A stretch of DNA of 41,554 nt from assembly GCA_035461175.1 (NCBI GenBank), contig DATHVR010000152.1, positions 1-41,554 on the forward strand, given 5' to 3'. Both the position numbers and the translations under genes were made by a program. This document shows, piece after piece, positions 23,377 to 32,668 of the stretch; the stretch's first letter is position 1; each line of letters opens with the position of its first letter. The stretch comes from DATHVR01 sp035461175. Lineage in GTDB: Bacteria > Actinomycetota > Acidimicrobiia > Spongiisociales > ZC4RG35. The notes beneath the pieces are model-generated. The model was given only the letters and a program-made list of their open reading frames with translations, was not told the DNA's origin and searched no databases.

Positions 23377-25044
23377 TCATCCGGTCACGGCACCGTTCTC
23401 GGCCGAGCCCACCAAACGGGCGTATTTGGCCAGGGCTCCCCGGTGATAGCGGGGCTCGTGAGGCTTCCAGTCGGCCCGGCGGGCGGCCAGGGTTGTTTCG
23501 TCAACCATCACGTCGAGGGTGCGATTGGCCAGATGCACCCGTATCGGGTCGCCGTCGGCGACGAGGGCGATGGGACCCCCCATCTCCGACTCGGGGGCAA
23601 CATGGCCGATACAGAGGCCGGTGGTGCCGCCGGAGAAGCGCCCGTCGGTGATCAACAGGACATCCTCGCCCAGGCCGGCCCCCTTGATGGCGGCAGTGAT
23701 CTGGAGCATCTCGCGCATTCCCGGTCCACCCTTCGGCCCCTCGGTGCGGATGATCACGACATCGCCGTGCTGGATCCGGTGGTTGAAGAGGGCATCGAGG
23801 GCCGCCTGCTCGCCGTCGAAGACCCGGGCGGGCCCCTCGAACACGTCGAGTTCGATTCCCGCCACCTTGACCACGGCTCCCTGCGGGGCGAGCGTGCCGC
23901 GCAGGACGGCGATGCCGCCTTCGGTGGCGATGGGGTTGCGGGGCGACGAGATCACGTCCTGGTCGGCCGGGAAGGTGACATCGGCCACGTTCTCGGCCAG
24001 CGTCTTGCCGGTCACGGTGAGAACGTCGCCTTCGAGCAGACCCTCGTCGAGCAGGGCCTTGAGCACCACCGGCACCCCGCCGATGCGGTCGAGATCGACC
24101 ATGTGATAGCGGCCGAACGGCTTCATGTCGCCGATGTGAGGGGTGCGGCGGCTGATGCGGTCGAAGTCCTCGAGTTCCAGTTCGATCCCGGCTTCGTGGG
24201 CGACGGCAAGGAGGTGGAGGACGGCGTTGGTCGATCCGCCCAGGGCCATGACCGTTGTGATGGCGTTCTCGAAGGCGGGCCGTGTCATGATCTGGCGAGG
24301 CCGGATGCCGGCCTCGAGCAACGCCATCGCTGTTTCGCCCGAGCGGCGGGCGTAATCGCGCAGACGGTGATCCACTGCCGGCACCGTGGCCGACCCGGGC
24401 AACGCCATCCCGATCGCCTCCCCCACCGAGGCCATCGTATTGGCCGTGAACATCCCGGCGCACGAACCCGCCCCCGGGCAGGCGTTGCGCTCGAGTTCCA
24501 GGAGGTCTTCGGCCTCGATCCTTCCCTCCGACAGGGCACCGATGCCCTCGAACACGTCGACGATCGAGATGTCCTTTCCCCGGTAGCGGCCGGGAAGACT
24601 GGATCCGCCGTAGAGAAAGACGGCCGGGAGGTTGAGGCGGGCCGCCGCCATCAGCATCCCGGGCAGGGACTTGTCGCATCCGGCGATGGTGACCATGGCA
24701 TCGAAGCGCTCGGCGTGCATCACCAGCTCGACCGAGTCGGCGATCACCTCGCGCGACACCAGCGAGGCGCGCATGCCTTCGTGACCCATCGAGATGCCGT
24801 CGGAGACGGCGATGGTGGCGAAGGTGAGGCCGACCCCACCGGAAGCGATCACGCCTTCTTTGGCGGCGTCGGCCAGTTCCGGGCCGGTGACGTTGCAGGG
24901 AGTCACCTCGTTGCCGGCCGAGACCAGCCCCACCTGCGGCTTGGAGAAGTCACTCTCCTCGACGCCCACCGCCCTGAGCATCGCCCGGGCCGCGGCCTTG
25001 GCCGGACCCTCCGTCACGTCCTGGGAATGGATCTTGGAGGTCAT
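23377..25044 (-). CDS. ilvD: Dihydroxy-acid dehydratase
   Basis: IlvD dehydrates 2,3-dihydroxy-isovalerate and 2,3-dihydroxy-3-methylvalerate in valine and isoleucine synthesis. The 555-aa protein has the Fe-S ligands C50 (VTPCNVTG), C123 (GCDKSLPGM) and C195 (CPGAGSCAGMFTANTM), the pattern of a [2Fe-2S]-type enzyme (cluster type inferred from the family). GGRFSGGT-like DGRFSGGTTG near the C-terminus is also present. The start is ATG 25044; AAGG lies only one base upstream, and a TATGAT -10 ends 6 nt before the ATG, so the transcript may be leaderless. It is 7.7 kb from ilvBNC. Confidence 0.96.
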   Translation of the reverse strand: MTSKIHSQDVTEGPAKAAARAMLRAVGVEESDFSKPQVGLVSAGNEVTPCNVTGPELADAAKEGVIASGGVGLTFATIAVSDGISMGHEGMRASLVSREVIADSVELVMHAERFDAMVTIAGCDKSLPGMLMAAARLNLPAVFLYGGSSLPGRYRGKDISIVDVFEGIGALSEGRIEAEDLLELERNACPGAGSCAGMFTANTMASVGEAIGMALPGSATVPAVDHRLRDYARRSGETAMALLEAGIRPRQIMTRPAFENAITTVMALGGSTNAVLHLLAVAHEAGIELELEDFDRISRRTPHIGDMKPFGRYHMVDLDRIGGVPVVLKALLDEGLLEGDVLTVTGKTLAENVADVTFPADQDVISSPRNPIATEGGIAVLRGTLAPQGAVVKVAGIELDVFEGPARVFDGEQAALDALFNHRIQHGDVVIIRTEGPKGGPGMREMLQITAAIKGAGLGEDVLLITDGRFSGGTTGLCIGHVAPESEMGGPIALVADGDPIRVHLANRTLDVMVDETTLAARRADWKPHEPRYHRGALAKYARLVGSAENGAVTG

Positions 25045-25050
25045 GCCTTG

Positions 25051-25056
25051 ATCATA
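25051..25056 (-). promoter_or_regulatory. -10 element of ilvD, predicting a leaderless mRNA
   Basis: The minus strand reads TATGAT (25056-25051), a 5/6 match to TATAAT, with exactly 6 nt (CAAGGC) before the ilvD ATG. With usual spacing, transcription would start on the A of ATG. No good -35 hexamer is visible, which is common in GC-rich Actinomycetota. Confidence 0.5.
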
Positions 25057-25152
25057 CGGCCGGTCCGAATCGGCCCTGACACCCGGGTCGGCCGCACCCC
25101 CGCCCGGACACGGCACTAACCTCGTCTAGTTCCCCAGAAGTTCGAGCCGATC

Positions 25153-27312
25153 ATGCTGTCCAAAATCCCCGTAATCAATCACCTCGCCTATCCCCTCCCT
25201 TCCTCTCTGGAACGGATCGTCGATCTCACCAACAATCTGTGGTGGTCGTGGGACGAGACCGGCCGGGCGCTGTGGTCGACGCTGGATCCCGATCAGTGGG
25301 ACCGCACCCACAACCCGATCGACATACTCCAGCTCACCGAGCCCAGCCGCTGGCGGGAACTGGAGCGTCTCGAGAGTGTCCAGGACGCCTATCGGGAGGC
25401 GGTCAAGGCCTACGACGAGTACCTCACCAGGGAGGACACCTGGTTCAGCCGCCACGGGTCACCGGTGTCCGGGGCCATCGCCTACCTGTGCACCGAATAC
25501 GGGGTGCACAATTCGCTCCCGCTCTACTCGGGCGGCCTCGGGATCCTGGCCGGCGACCACGTCAAGACCGCCTCCGACATGGGCCTGCCGATGGTGGCGG
25601 TGGGGCTCTTTTACCGCCGCGGCTACTTCCGCCAGGAGATCGACGCCGACGGTGACCAGCAACACATCTCCCCCGTCCTCGACCCCCAGCGCATGCCGAT
25701 CCGCCCGGTGGCGTCGCCCACCGGCGGCCAGCTCAAGGTCGGCATCGAGGCGCCGGGTCGCACCATCCACGCCGCCGTCTGGCGGCTGGCCGTGGGCCGG
25801 GTCCCTTTGCTCCTCCTCGACACCGACATCCCCGACAACGACCCCACCGACCGCCCCATCACCCATACCCTCTACATCCGGGGCCGGGAGATGCGCTTCC
25901 TGCAGGAGATGGTCCTGGGAGTGGGCGCCGTCCGGGCCCTCGCCGCCCTCGGGATCGAACCGGCGGTGTGGCACGCCAACGAAGGCCATGCCGCCCTGTC
26001 GTTCCTCGAGCGGACCGCCCTGCTCATGAACGGCGGCACCGACCTGGAGACCGCCCGTTCCCGGGTGCGGAGCCGCAGCCTGTTCACGCTGCACACGCCG
26101 GTCCCCGCCGGCAATGAGACCTTCCCCCGCTGGATCCCCGACAAGTACATGGCGCCGTGGGCGGAGCGGCTGGGCATGGATCTGACCGGCCTGTCCGAAC
26201 TGGCCCGGGCCAAGGATTCAGACGACTTCGACATGGGGGCCCTCGCCATTCGTTTCGCCGAGGTGGTCAACGGCGTGTCGCAGCGTCACGGTGAGATCGT
26301 CACCAAGGACTGGTCGTGGCTGATCGGCCGCGAGGCGGCCGCCGTCACCAACGGCGTCCACACCCCGACCTGGATCGGTCGTTACGGCGGACGCCTGCTT
26401 CGCAGTCGTTTCGGCTCGACCTGGCCGACGACGTTGCTCGACGACCCCGATCTGCTGGACACGCTGGGTGACGTGCCCCGGACCGAGTTGTGGAGCATCC
26501 ACCAGGACCGCAAAGAGCTGCTGGCCCGTTTCACCCGTGGCCGGCTCCAGCGCCAGGCCGCTCGCTATGGCGCCTCCCCCGACGAACTGCGGGCGATCGA
26601 GCGGGTCTTCGCTCCCGACGTCCTCACCCTCGGCTTCGCCCGCCGATTCGCCACCTACAAGCGGGCGACGCTCATGTTCCGGGACCCGGACCGCCTCGCC
26701 TCGATCATCACCAGCGCCCAGCGACCGGTCCAGATCATCTTCGCGGGCAAAGCTCACCCCGCCGACGACCTCGGGCAGGGCCTGATCCGGCATCTGGTCG
26801 AGTTGTCCCGGATGCCCAACCTGGCCGGACACCTATTCGTGCTCGAGGACTACGACGCCCGCATGGCCCGCTTCCTCGTCCAGGGGTGCGACGTCTGGGT
26901 CAACAATCCCCGTCCCCCCATGGAGGCGTCCGGCACCTCGGGCATGAAGGCGGCCATGAACGGCGTACTCAACTTCTCGGTTCTGGACGGCTGGTGGGCC
27001 GAGGGCTACGAACAGGATCACGGCTGGGCGTTCGGATGGAAGGACCCCAACGACGACCACGAGGTGGTCGACGCCCACGACGCCGACGAGTTCTATCGGA
27101 TGCTGGCCGATGAGGTCGCTCCCCTCTATTACCAGAGAGATGAGGCCGGTATCCCCAAGGGCTGGATCGACAAGATGCGCCACTCGATTCGTAGCTCACT
27201 GGTGGACTTCTCCAGCTACCGCATGGTGGCCGACTACGTCGAACTCGGTTACGAACCGCTTTCCAGGCCGTATGAGGCGCAACGAGCCGCTGATCGGCGA
27301 CCAGGGGCCTGA
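25153..27312 (+). CDS. glgP: Alpha-glucan (glycogen) phosphorylase
   Basis: GlgP releases glucose-1-phosphate from the ends of alpha-1,4-glucans. The 719-aa protein belongs to the shorter GlgP class of Actinomycetota and archaea, with an N-terminal DUF3417 region (VDLTNNLWWSWDETGRALW), ALGIEPAVWHANEGHAAL near 270-290, TNGVHTPTW, GFARRFATYKRA and the PLP lysine K599 in SGTSGMKAAMNG. It is cytosolic. ATG 25153 follows GTTCGAGCC; the intergenic region to divergent ilvD is 108 bp. Confidence 0.95.
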   Translation: MLSKIPVINHLAYPLPSSLERIVDLTNNLWWSWDETGRALWSTLDPDQWDRTHNPIDILQLTEPSRWRELERLESVQDAYREAVKAYDEYLTREDTWFSRHGSPVSGAIAYLCTEYGVHNSLPLYSGGLGILAGDHVKTASDMGLPMVAVGLFYRRGYFRQEIDADGDQQHISPVLDPQRMPIRPVASPTGGQLKVGIEAPGRTIHAAVWRLAVGRVPLLLLDTDIPDNDPTDRPITHTLYIRGREMRFLQEMVLGVGAVRALAALGIEPAVWHANEGHAALSFLERTALLMNGGTDLETARSRVRSRSLFTLHTPVPAGNETFPRWIPDKYMAPWAERLGMDLTGLSELARAKDSDDFDMGALAIRFAEVVNGVSQRHGEIVTKDWSWLIGREAAAVTNGVHTPTWIGRYGGRLLRSRFGSTWPTTLLDDPDLLDTLGDVPRTELWSIHQDRKELLARFTRGRLQRQAARYGASPDELRAIERVFAPDVLTLGFARRFATYKRATLMFRDPDRLASIITSAQRPVQIIFAGKAHPADDLGQGLIRHLVELSRMPNLAGHLFVLEDYDARMARFLVQGCDVWVNNPRPPMEASGTSGMKAAMNGVLNFSVLDGWWAEGYEQDHGWAFGWKDPNDDHEVVDAHDADEFYRMLADEVAPLYYQRDEAGIPKGWIDKMRHSIRSSLVDFSSYRMVADYVELGYEPLSRPYEAQRAADRRPGA

Positions 27313-27337
27313 GACACCCCTACCCCGCGGTGCCGGC

Positions 27338-28432
27338 TCAGGCGGGTTCGAGTTCGGCGTCCAGTTCCGCCAGGACCTCCGGTTGTTTCTCCCGGCGAAA
27401 GCCGGCCTCGAGGATGGGGCGGGCTTCGTCGCCTGCCAGGCGGGCCAGAGCCCAGACGGCGTGGGCGCGCAGCAGCCAGTCGGGGTGGCCCAGGTGGAGG
27501 GCGACCGGTGGGAGCAGTTCCGGCGATCCGTCGTTGCCCATCGCCACGAGGACGTTGCGGCGTAGGTACCGGGGCGAACGTCGGGGCAGATAGAAGTGAC
27601 CGAAGCGATCCAGCAGGGTCCGATCCGATGCCTCCAACGTCCAGCAGAGATCGACGCTCCCGCGCTCGTCCCGGGCCGCCTCGGAGAGCCGCTTGCCGGG
27701 CGGACATGCCGCCAGGCACTCATCACAGCCGTAGATCCGATCGCCCATCGCCGCCCGCCATCGACGCGGGATGACTCCGGGAGCCTGGGCGAGGGCAGCC
27801 AGGCAGCGACGAGCATCGAGGATCCCAGGGGCAACCAGCGCCCCGGTGGGACAGGCGGGGAGGCAGGCGTCGCAGGTGCCGCAGTCGCGCCGCATTGGCG
27901 CCCCCGGCTCCAGGACGGCGTCGGTGACCACGGATCCGATCACGAACCAGGGCCCCAGGCCGGGGGTGAGAGCGAGCGTCGACTTTCCCCACCATGCCAG
28001 GCCGGCCCGGACGGCGGCCGCCCGGTCCACCAGACGGTCGTCATCGATCAGGATCTCGGCGCGATGGCCGGCCCCGATCAGGCAGGCGGCCACCGCCTCC
28101 AGGCCGACCCGGAGCGGCAGGTAGGGATCCTCGACTGCGAATCTCGCCACCCGGCCGTGGAGCGGGCGGACGGGCGCCTGACCCGCCTCGGGCAGGTAGG
28201 CCCGGATTCCGACCACCAGCGAAGCCGCCCAGGGAAAGCTCGATCTGACGTCGGTGGCCCGGGCCGGGTCCTTGTAGGTGAAGGTGAGCCGGCCCTGGAG
28301 ACCCTCGGCCTGTCGCCGCTCCATCTCTTCGCGAACCGGGACGAAAGGGCCGACCCCGGTCACCTCGACCCGATCCAGCCCGGCTTCGGTACCGGCCGCG
28401 ACCAGGGCCTGACGCATGCCGGTCCCCGTCAC
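27338..28432 (-). CDS. queG: Epoxyqueuosine reductase
   Basis: QueG reduces epoxyqueuosine to queuosine in tRNA with cobalamin and two [4Fe-4S] clusters. The 364-aa protein has the cobalamin-region motif DRAAAVRAGLAWWGKST at 136-152 (D136 catalytic in the family) and eight cluster cysteines: C184, C187, C190, C194, C210, C236, C239 and C243. C-terminal HEAT-like helices follow (SPELLPPVALHLGHPDWLLR). The start is set at GTG 28432; an ATG at 28417 is an alternative. No other queuosine genes are in the window, so the substrate may come from salvage. Confidence 0.93.
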   Translation of the reverse strand: MTGTGMRQALVAAGTEAGLDRVEVTGVGPFVPVREEMERRQAEGLQGRLTFTYKDPARATDVRSSFPWAASLVVGIRAYLPEAGQAPVRPLHGRVARFAVEDPYLPLRVGLEAVAACLIGAGHRAEILIDDDRLVDRAAAVRAGLAWWGKSTLALTPGLGPWFVIGSVVTDAVLEPGAPMRRDCGTCDACLPACPTGALVAPGILDARRCLAALAQAPGVIPRRWRAAMGDRIYGCDECLAACPPGKRLSEAARDERGSVDLCWTLEASDRTLLDRFGHFYLPRRSPRYLRRNVLVAMGNDGSPELLPPVALHLGHPDWLLRAHAVWALARLAGDEARPILEAGFRREKQPEVLAELDAELEPA

Positions 28433-28496
28433 GCCTCGTCCCTGTCGATCCCGACGGCTGTCACACGGCCAGGGTACGCCCCGGAACCGGGCGACC

Positions 28497-28676
28497 TCAC
28501 CCCGCCTTCGGCACCAGACGCAGGGGAGGGCACAGGCCGGCCTGGGCCAGGTTGTCGATGGCGCGGCGCTCGTCGTCGTCGAGGTCCACTGGGGCGGACC
28601 CGAACAGGACGGTGACCACGCACCCCTGGCAGGCGTCGGTGTTGCGCATCCGGCACGAATCACAGTCGATCAGCAT
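28497..28676 (-). CDS. Small Cys-rich protein, 59 aa
   Basis: A 59-aa protein with four Cys in the first 20 residues (CDSC at 5-8 and CQGC at 16-19), likely a zinc knuckle, then a hydrophobic strand VVTVLFG and an acidic helix DDDERRAIDNLAQAGL. I recall similar short CDSCxxR-CxxC proteins in many Actinomycetota; no function is known. It uses ATG 28676 and lies 64 bp upstream of queG on the same strand, possibly in one transcript. Confidence 0.75.
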   Translation of the reverse strand: MLIDCDSCRMRNTDACQGCVVTVLFGSAPVDLDDDERRAIDNLAQAGLCPPLRLVPKAG

Positions 28677-28786
28677 GACCGGGAACCTATCGAAGGGGTG
28701 TGACAGACCGGGTCGGGGAGGGCCCAGAGCCGTTCTGTGGGCGGAAAAGCGCGCCGGGAGGGCCGATTCCGACCCACAAAAGGGTT

Positions 28787-30022
28787 CTACCTGACGTCGG
28801 GGCCGACGTCGGAGGAGGGGAGCCAGGCCACGTCGGGAGGAAACAGGAGGTCGAGGGTCCAGTCGATGGCGACCCGCGCCTTGCGCATCAGGGTGGGCAA
28901 CTGGAACAGGTAGTAGCTGCGGAAGAGGAACCAGCCGATGAAGCCGGAGACGGGAATCCCCAGGACCTTTCCGACCGCGTTGCGATGGCCGAGCGAAACC
29001 AGTTCGCCCATCGTCCGGTACTTGAAGTCGGGCGCCCGCCCACCGGCCAGGATCTGGGGGAGATAGCGACCCAGGTAGCGGCCCTGGCGGAGCGCGAACT
29101 GGGCGGTCGGGGGCGAAAAGCCACCCCGCCCATCGGGGACGAGAGCCAGATCGCCCAGGGCGAAGATGCCCGGCGCCACCTGCATCCGGCTGTCGACCAC
29201 CAGCCGGCCCCGGTCGGTCGGAAGGCCCATCTCGGAGGCGAGCGGGTGGGGGCGGACCCCGGCCGCCCACACCACCGTCTTGGCACTGACCCGCCGCCCG
29301 GATTCCAGCTCCAACCCGTTCCCGCTCACCCTCTCCACCTTCTCGCCCAGCACCAGATCGACTCCCCGATGAGTCAGGGCCCGCTCGGCCAGAGCCGACA
29401 GGCGCTTGCTCAGCGAGGGGGTGACGCGGTCGACGAAGTCGACCAGTGTCACGGCCGGCTTGGGAGCCGAGGTGAAATAGCGCCGGGAGGCCGAACCGAG
29501 CAGATCGGCGAGGGCGGCAGCCAGCTCCGCCCCCGAATAGCCCGCCCCGACCACGGCGACGTGGGTGAGATCCCGGTCGCTCTCCTCGGTGGCCGACTCG
29601 AGGAGGCCCAGGATCCGGTTGCGAATCCGGAGAGCATCGCCGATGGACTTGAAAGACAGCGCCCACTCATCGACTCCCGCCACCCCGAAGGTGGCCGGGA
29701 CCGAACCCATGGCCAGGACGATGGCGTCGGCGGTGAGCTCGATAGAGTCGAGCCCGAAGCCGCGTGCCACCCGCACCTTTCGGGTGGCGGGATCGACCGC
29801 CACCACCGACCCCGCCACCACGCGGGCATTCGAGGCGAGCTGGCGGACAGGGGTGCTGATATGGCGGGGATCGAGATCGCCCGCCGCCACCTCGGCCAGC
29901 ATGGGCGTGAAGAGCAGGAAGTTCTGATCGGACACCAGCGTCACCCGGGCACGATCCTGCAGGCCACGGGCGACTGCCAGGCCGCCGAACCCACCACCGA
30001 TAACGATCACAGAGGGTGTCAT
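28787..30022 (-). CDS. ndh: Type II NADH:quinone oxidoreductase
   Basis: NDH-2 passes electrons from NADH to membrane quinone without pumping protons. The 411-aa protein has an N-terminal FAD site VIVIGGGFGGLAVARGL at 5-21, a second nucleotide site VAVVGAGYSGAELAAAL near 155-171, FALGDLALVPDG for the FAD ribityl region, and a C-terminal hydrophobic/amphipathic region (GFIGWFLFRSYYLFQLP) for membrane binding. Length is typical. The ATG at 30022 has AGGGCCTC upstream. It is 13 bp after the NYN gene on the same strand, so they may be co-transcribed. Confidence 0.92.
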   Translation of the reverse strand: MTPSVIVIGGGFGGLAVARGLQDRARVTLVSDQNFLLFTPMLAEVAAGDLDPRHISTPVRQLASNARVVAGSVVAVDPATRKVRVARGFGLDSIELTADAIVLAMGSVPATFGVAGVDEWALSFKSIGDALRIRNRILGLLESATEESDRDLTHVAVVGAGYSGAELAAALADLLGSASRRYFTSAPKPAVTLVDFVDRVTPSLSKRLSALAERALTHRGVDLVLGEKVERVSGNGLELESGRRVSAKTVVWAAGVRPHPLASEMGLPTDRGRLVVDSRMQVAPGIFALGDLALVPDGRGGFSPPTAQFALRQGRYLGRYLPQILAGGRAPDFKYRTMGELVSLGHRNAVGKVLGIPVSGFIGWFLFRSYYLFQLPTLMRKARVAIDWTLDLLFPPDVAWLPSSDVGPDVR

Positions 30023-30035
30023 GAGGCCCTCGATG

Positions 30036-31235
30036 TTAGACGGGCAGCCCCCGGCCTCCGCCCGCGATCCAGCCCGCCAGGGCCTCCGACCATACGCCCA
30101 CCGCCCCGGCCGCCTCACCCGCTTCTCGGACTCGCCGATCCGAGGACACCACCACCGTTCCCGCCCCGGCGTGCTCGATGATCCATTCGTCGGCCGAGGG
30201 GGCATACACGACCCTGGCACGCCGGTCGGCCGGAAGCGACGAACTGTCGACGGAAGAGTCGAACACGATCACCACCATCGAGCCGGGTGCGGCCAGGCCG
30301 GCCAGACGTCCGGCCTCCGCCACCAACCGCGTGCGGGTGGTCACATCCGGTTCGGAATGGATGTGGAATGCCACGTTGTACCCGTCGATCAGCCAGGTGA
30401 ACGGGTGCGAGGCCAGCCATCGGATCGCCTCCGGAAGGTCGGGACGGGTTCCTTCCGGCAGGCGCACCTCCGCCAGCGGGGGCGAGGGGTCGGGTTCGGC
30501 CGACGCCGGTCGTCGCACGGCGGTGAGGATCCGATCCAGCTCCTCGCCCATCGCCATCGGCTCGGACGGGAACCAGCCCCGGGCCGGAGCCGCCCCTTCG
30601 CCCACCGCGGCCGCCCGACGCTCCTTCTCCAGCAACTGGCGGAGGGACTCGATCCGGGTCTCGGCGGCCTCGAGTTCCGCCAGCAGGCGTTCGTTGCGAC
30701 TGGTGGCCCGGGCGGCCTGGCGGGCCTCGTCCCGGGCCCGGCTTTCCGCCTCGCGCCGGGCATGCTCGGCTGCTTCGATCTCGCCCCGCAACCTGTCCCG
30801 CACCTTTCTCTCCGCCGAGGCCACCCGATCGGTGTCGGCCTTCAGCTCCTGCTCGAGGCGCTCGATGCGGGCCAGCGCCTCGGCCAGCTGGCGCTCCAGC
30901 GCCGATCGCTGGCTCTCCTGGCGCTGCTCGTCCGCCCGGCCTGCCAGGTCCTCGAGTCGTCGCTCCCACCCCTCGGGGCGGGCCACGAACAACTGCGAGG
31001 CCGAACCCTCTTCCAGCTCGACCTCGGCCAGGAGCTCGTCACGAAGCCATTCCGAGCCATCGAGTTCGGACAGCGCCCGCTTGACCAGGGGCGGGGGCAG
31101 GCGACGGGCGGAACTGTCGGCGAGGGGACGGAGCGGGGCGGGGACGTCGTCCTCGTCCATCCTCTTCAGCGCCCGCCGCAGCCCGTCGGCAGCAGGACGG
31201 AGAAGGTCCACCGTCACCCGGTCGTCGAACTCCAT
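30036..31235 (-). CDS. Coiled-coil protein with C-terminal NYN (YacP-like) domain
   Basis: A 399-aa protein. Residues about 95-215 form a long charged coiled coil (ERQLAEALARIERLEQELKA and following Arg/Glu/Ala repeats). The C-terminal part from about 250 is a NYN/PIN-like nuclease domain: WLIDGYNVAFH near 266-276, MVVIVFDSSVD and VVSSDRRVREAGEAAG, with Asp residues expected to bind metal. YacP/Rae1-type NYN proteins cut RNA, so an RNase role is plausible but inferred. ATG 31235 follows GAGCATGGAG-like sequence. It sits directly upstream of ndh. Confidence 0.88.
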   Translation of the reverse strand: MEFDDRVTVDLLRPAADGLRRALKRMDEDDVPAPLRPLADSSARRLPPPLVKRALSELDGSEWLRDELLAEVELEEGSASQLFVARPEGWERRLEDLAGRADEQRQESQRSALERQLAEALARIERLEQELKADTDRVASAERKVRDRLRGEIEAAEHARREAESRARDEARQAARATSRNERLLAELEAAETRIESLRQLLEKERRAAAVGEGAAPARGWFPSEPMAMGEELDRILTAVRRPASAEPDPSPPLAEVRLPEGTRPDLPEAIRWLASHPFTWLIDGYNVAFHIHSEPDVTTRTRLVAEAGRLAGLAAPGSMVVIVFDSSVDSSSLPADRRARVVYAPSADEWIIEHAGAGTVVVSSDRRVREAGEAAGAVGVWSEALAGWIAGGGRGLPV

Positions 31236-31347
31236 GCTCGAGACGGTAACCGGACCGATGGCTTGACTTCCCGCTCGTGTCGCCCTCGAAATCCGGACTG
31301 TCGGGACGACCCGGTGCTGCCACCGCCCGAGTACTGTTCCCCGGTTC

Positions 31348-32520
31348 ATGCTCCGCCTCTTCCGTACCCCTCCCTTCGCCTCCGTCTGGCTGGTCGGCTT
31401 CCTGCAGGAGATGGGCTTCTTCCTGCTCGTCAACCTGCCCGGACGGCTCCAGCAACTGGGGCTGTCCGAGGCCGGCATCGGCCTGGCCTATTCCGCCTCG
31501 GCCCTGTCGGCCCTCTTGCTACGGCCCTACTTCGGGCGCATCCTCGACGTCGTTCACCGTCGCACGGTGCTGCGCACCGTGGGGCTGGCCAACATCGCCT
31601 GTATCGCCGCCCTGGCCATCATCGACAGCACCGGACCCCTGCTGTGGACCGCATTCCTCGCCCAGCGGGTCGCACAGATCTTCCTCTTCACCACTCTCCT
31701 CACCTATGCCGCCGACGCCATCGCACCCGAACACCGCACCGAGGGACTGGCGGTGCTGGGCCTCTCCGGCCTCATCCCGATGGCCACCGCCAACCTGTTC
31801 GGAGACGGGCTGATCTCCAACCTCGGCTACTCGGCGGTGCTGTGGGCGGCCGCTGCCGCCTGTGCCGTCTCGTGGGGTTTGGTGTGGCGACTGCCACTGC
31901 TGCCGGTGTTGGGCAGCCGGCCCCGCCGGGGTTTCTGGGCGGCCGCCGCCCAGCGCGACATGCTCCCGGTCTGGTGGATCACCCTGATGTTCGCGCTGGG
32001 GATGGAGACGATCTTCACCTTCATGCGCACCTACGTCACCGCCCGTCAGGTCGGGAGCCTGGCTCTCTTCTTCGGCATCTACGGGGGCGCCGCCGCCCTG
32101 ACTCGACTCGGCGGCGGCAGTCGCTACGACCGCCTCCCCCACCGCGCCGTAATCGTGGCGGCGGTGATGGTGCAGGGAGTCGGGCTGATGCTGGTGGGCG
32201 GAGCCGAAGGGGTTCCGATGCTGGCCGCCGGCGCCCTGCTCTCGGGCACCGCTCACGGCGTCGTCTTCCCGATCCTGTCGAGCCAGGTGGTGGGCCGGGC
32301 TCGCACCGCCGAGCGCGGCTCGGCGGTGGCCACCTTCACGTCGGTGATCGATGTCGGCCTGCTGGTGGTGGCCCCGTCGGTCGGCTTCATGATCGAGGGC
32401 TTCGGGTACGGGATCGCCTTCTCGACGGTGGGATCGGTCCTGGTCGGCGGCGCGCTCCTCTACCTGGCCTGGGACCGCCGGACGCTGCCGGCCGCTCCGG
32501 TTCCGGTCGCCTCCCGCTAG
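31348..32520 (+). CDS. Major facilitator superfamily transporter
   Basis: A 390-aa polytopic protein with about twelve membrane helices; the family motif between helices 2 and 3 is RPYFGRILDVVHRRTVL near 59-75. The two halves are split by a charged loop near 185-200 (GSRPRRGF). Substrate unknown. The ATG at 31348 is in a 112-bp divergent gap with the NYN gene. It ends 77 bp before the ilvB promoter, so it is not part of the ilv unit. Confidence 0.9.
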   Translation: MLRLFRTPPFASVWLVGFLQEMGFFLLVNLPGRLQQLGLSEAGIGLAYSASALSALLLRPYFGRILDVVHRRTVLRTVGLANIACIAALAIIDSTGPLLWTAFLAQRVAQIFLFTTLLTYAADAIAPEHRTEGLAVLGLSGLIPMATANLFGDGLISNLGYSAVLWAAAAACAVSWGLVWRLPLLPVLGSRPRRGFWAAAAQRDMLPVWWITLMFALGMETIFTFMRTYVTARQVGSLALFFGIYGGAAALTRLGGGSRYDRLPHRAVIVAAVMVQGVGLMLVGGAEGVPMLAAGALLSGTAHGVVFPILSSQVVGRARTAERGSAVATFTSVIDVGLLVVAPSVGFMIEGFGYGIAFSTVGSVLVGGALLYLAWDRRTLPAAPVPVASR

Positions 32521-32597
32521 GCCGCCGTGCCCGGGCCCGGAGACCGGCCTGCCGACAACACCCGGCCGCCAGCCGCCGATGGCCCCGAGCGCGAGAT

Positions 32598-32625
32598 TTG
32601 AAATGAGGCGGGTGAGTGGCATACT
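32598..32625 (+). promoter_or_regulatory. Putative promoter of the ilvB attenuator
   Basis: TTGAAA (32598-32603, 5/6 match) is spaced 16 bp from CATACT (32620-32625, 4/6 match). Transcription would begin near 32630-32634, right at the start of the leader peptide reading frame, making that peptide leaderless or nearly so. Confidence 0.5.
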
Positions 32626-32629
32626 GCAT

Positions 32630-32668
32630 ATGCACATGGCATCGACCCTCGTACTCCTTATCGACTGA
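32630..32668 (+). CDS. ilvB leader peptide (transcription attenuation)
   Basis: The short frame reads MHMASTLVLLID and stops at 32668. Codons CTC GTA CTC CTT ATC give Leu-Val-Leu-Leu-Ile, all three regulated amino acids, with GTA and CTT being rare in neighbouring genes. Start may be ATG 32630 or 32636; in-frame GTG 32612 and ATG 32603 would add further Val, Ile and Leu but lie within the predicted promoter. Ribosome stalling here when branched-chain aminoacyl-tRNA is scarce should alter downstream folding. No other function expected. Confidence 0.82.
   Translation: MHMASTLVLLID

Noticed and set aside
23344..25119. 591-codon open frame antisense to ilvD
   Set aside because: Typical GC-rich shadow frame with His/Gly/Asp-rich sequence; ilvD on the other strand is certain.
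30021..32606. 861-codon plus-strand frame across the NYN and MFS genes
   Set aside because: Crosses antisense to one gene and out of frame with another; Arg/Pro-rich composition and no domain.
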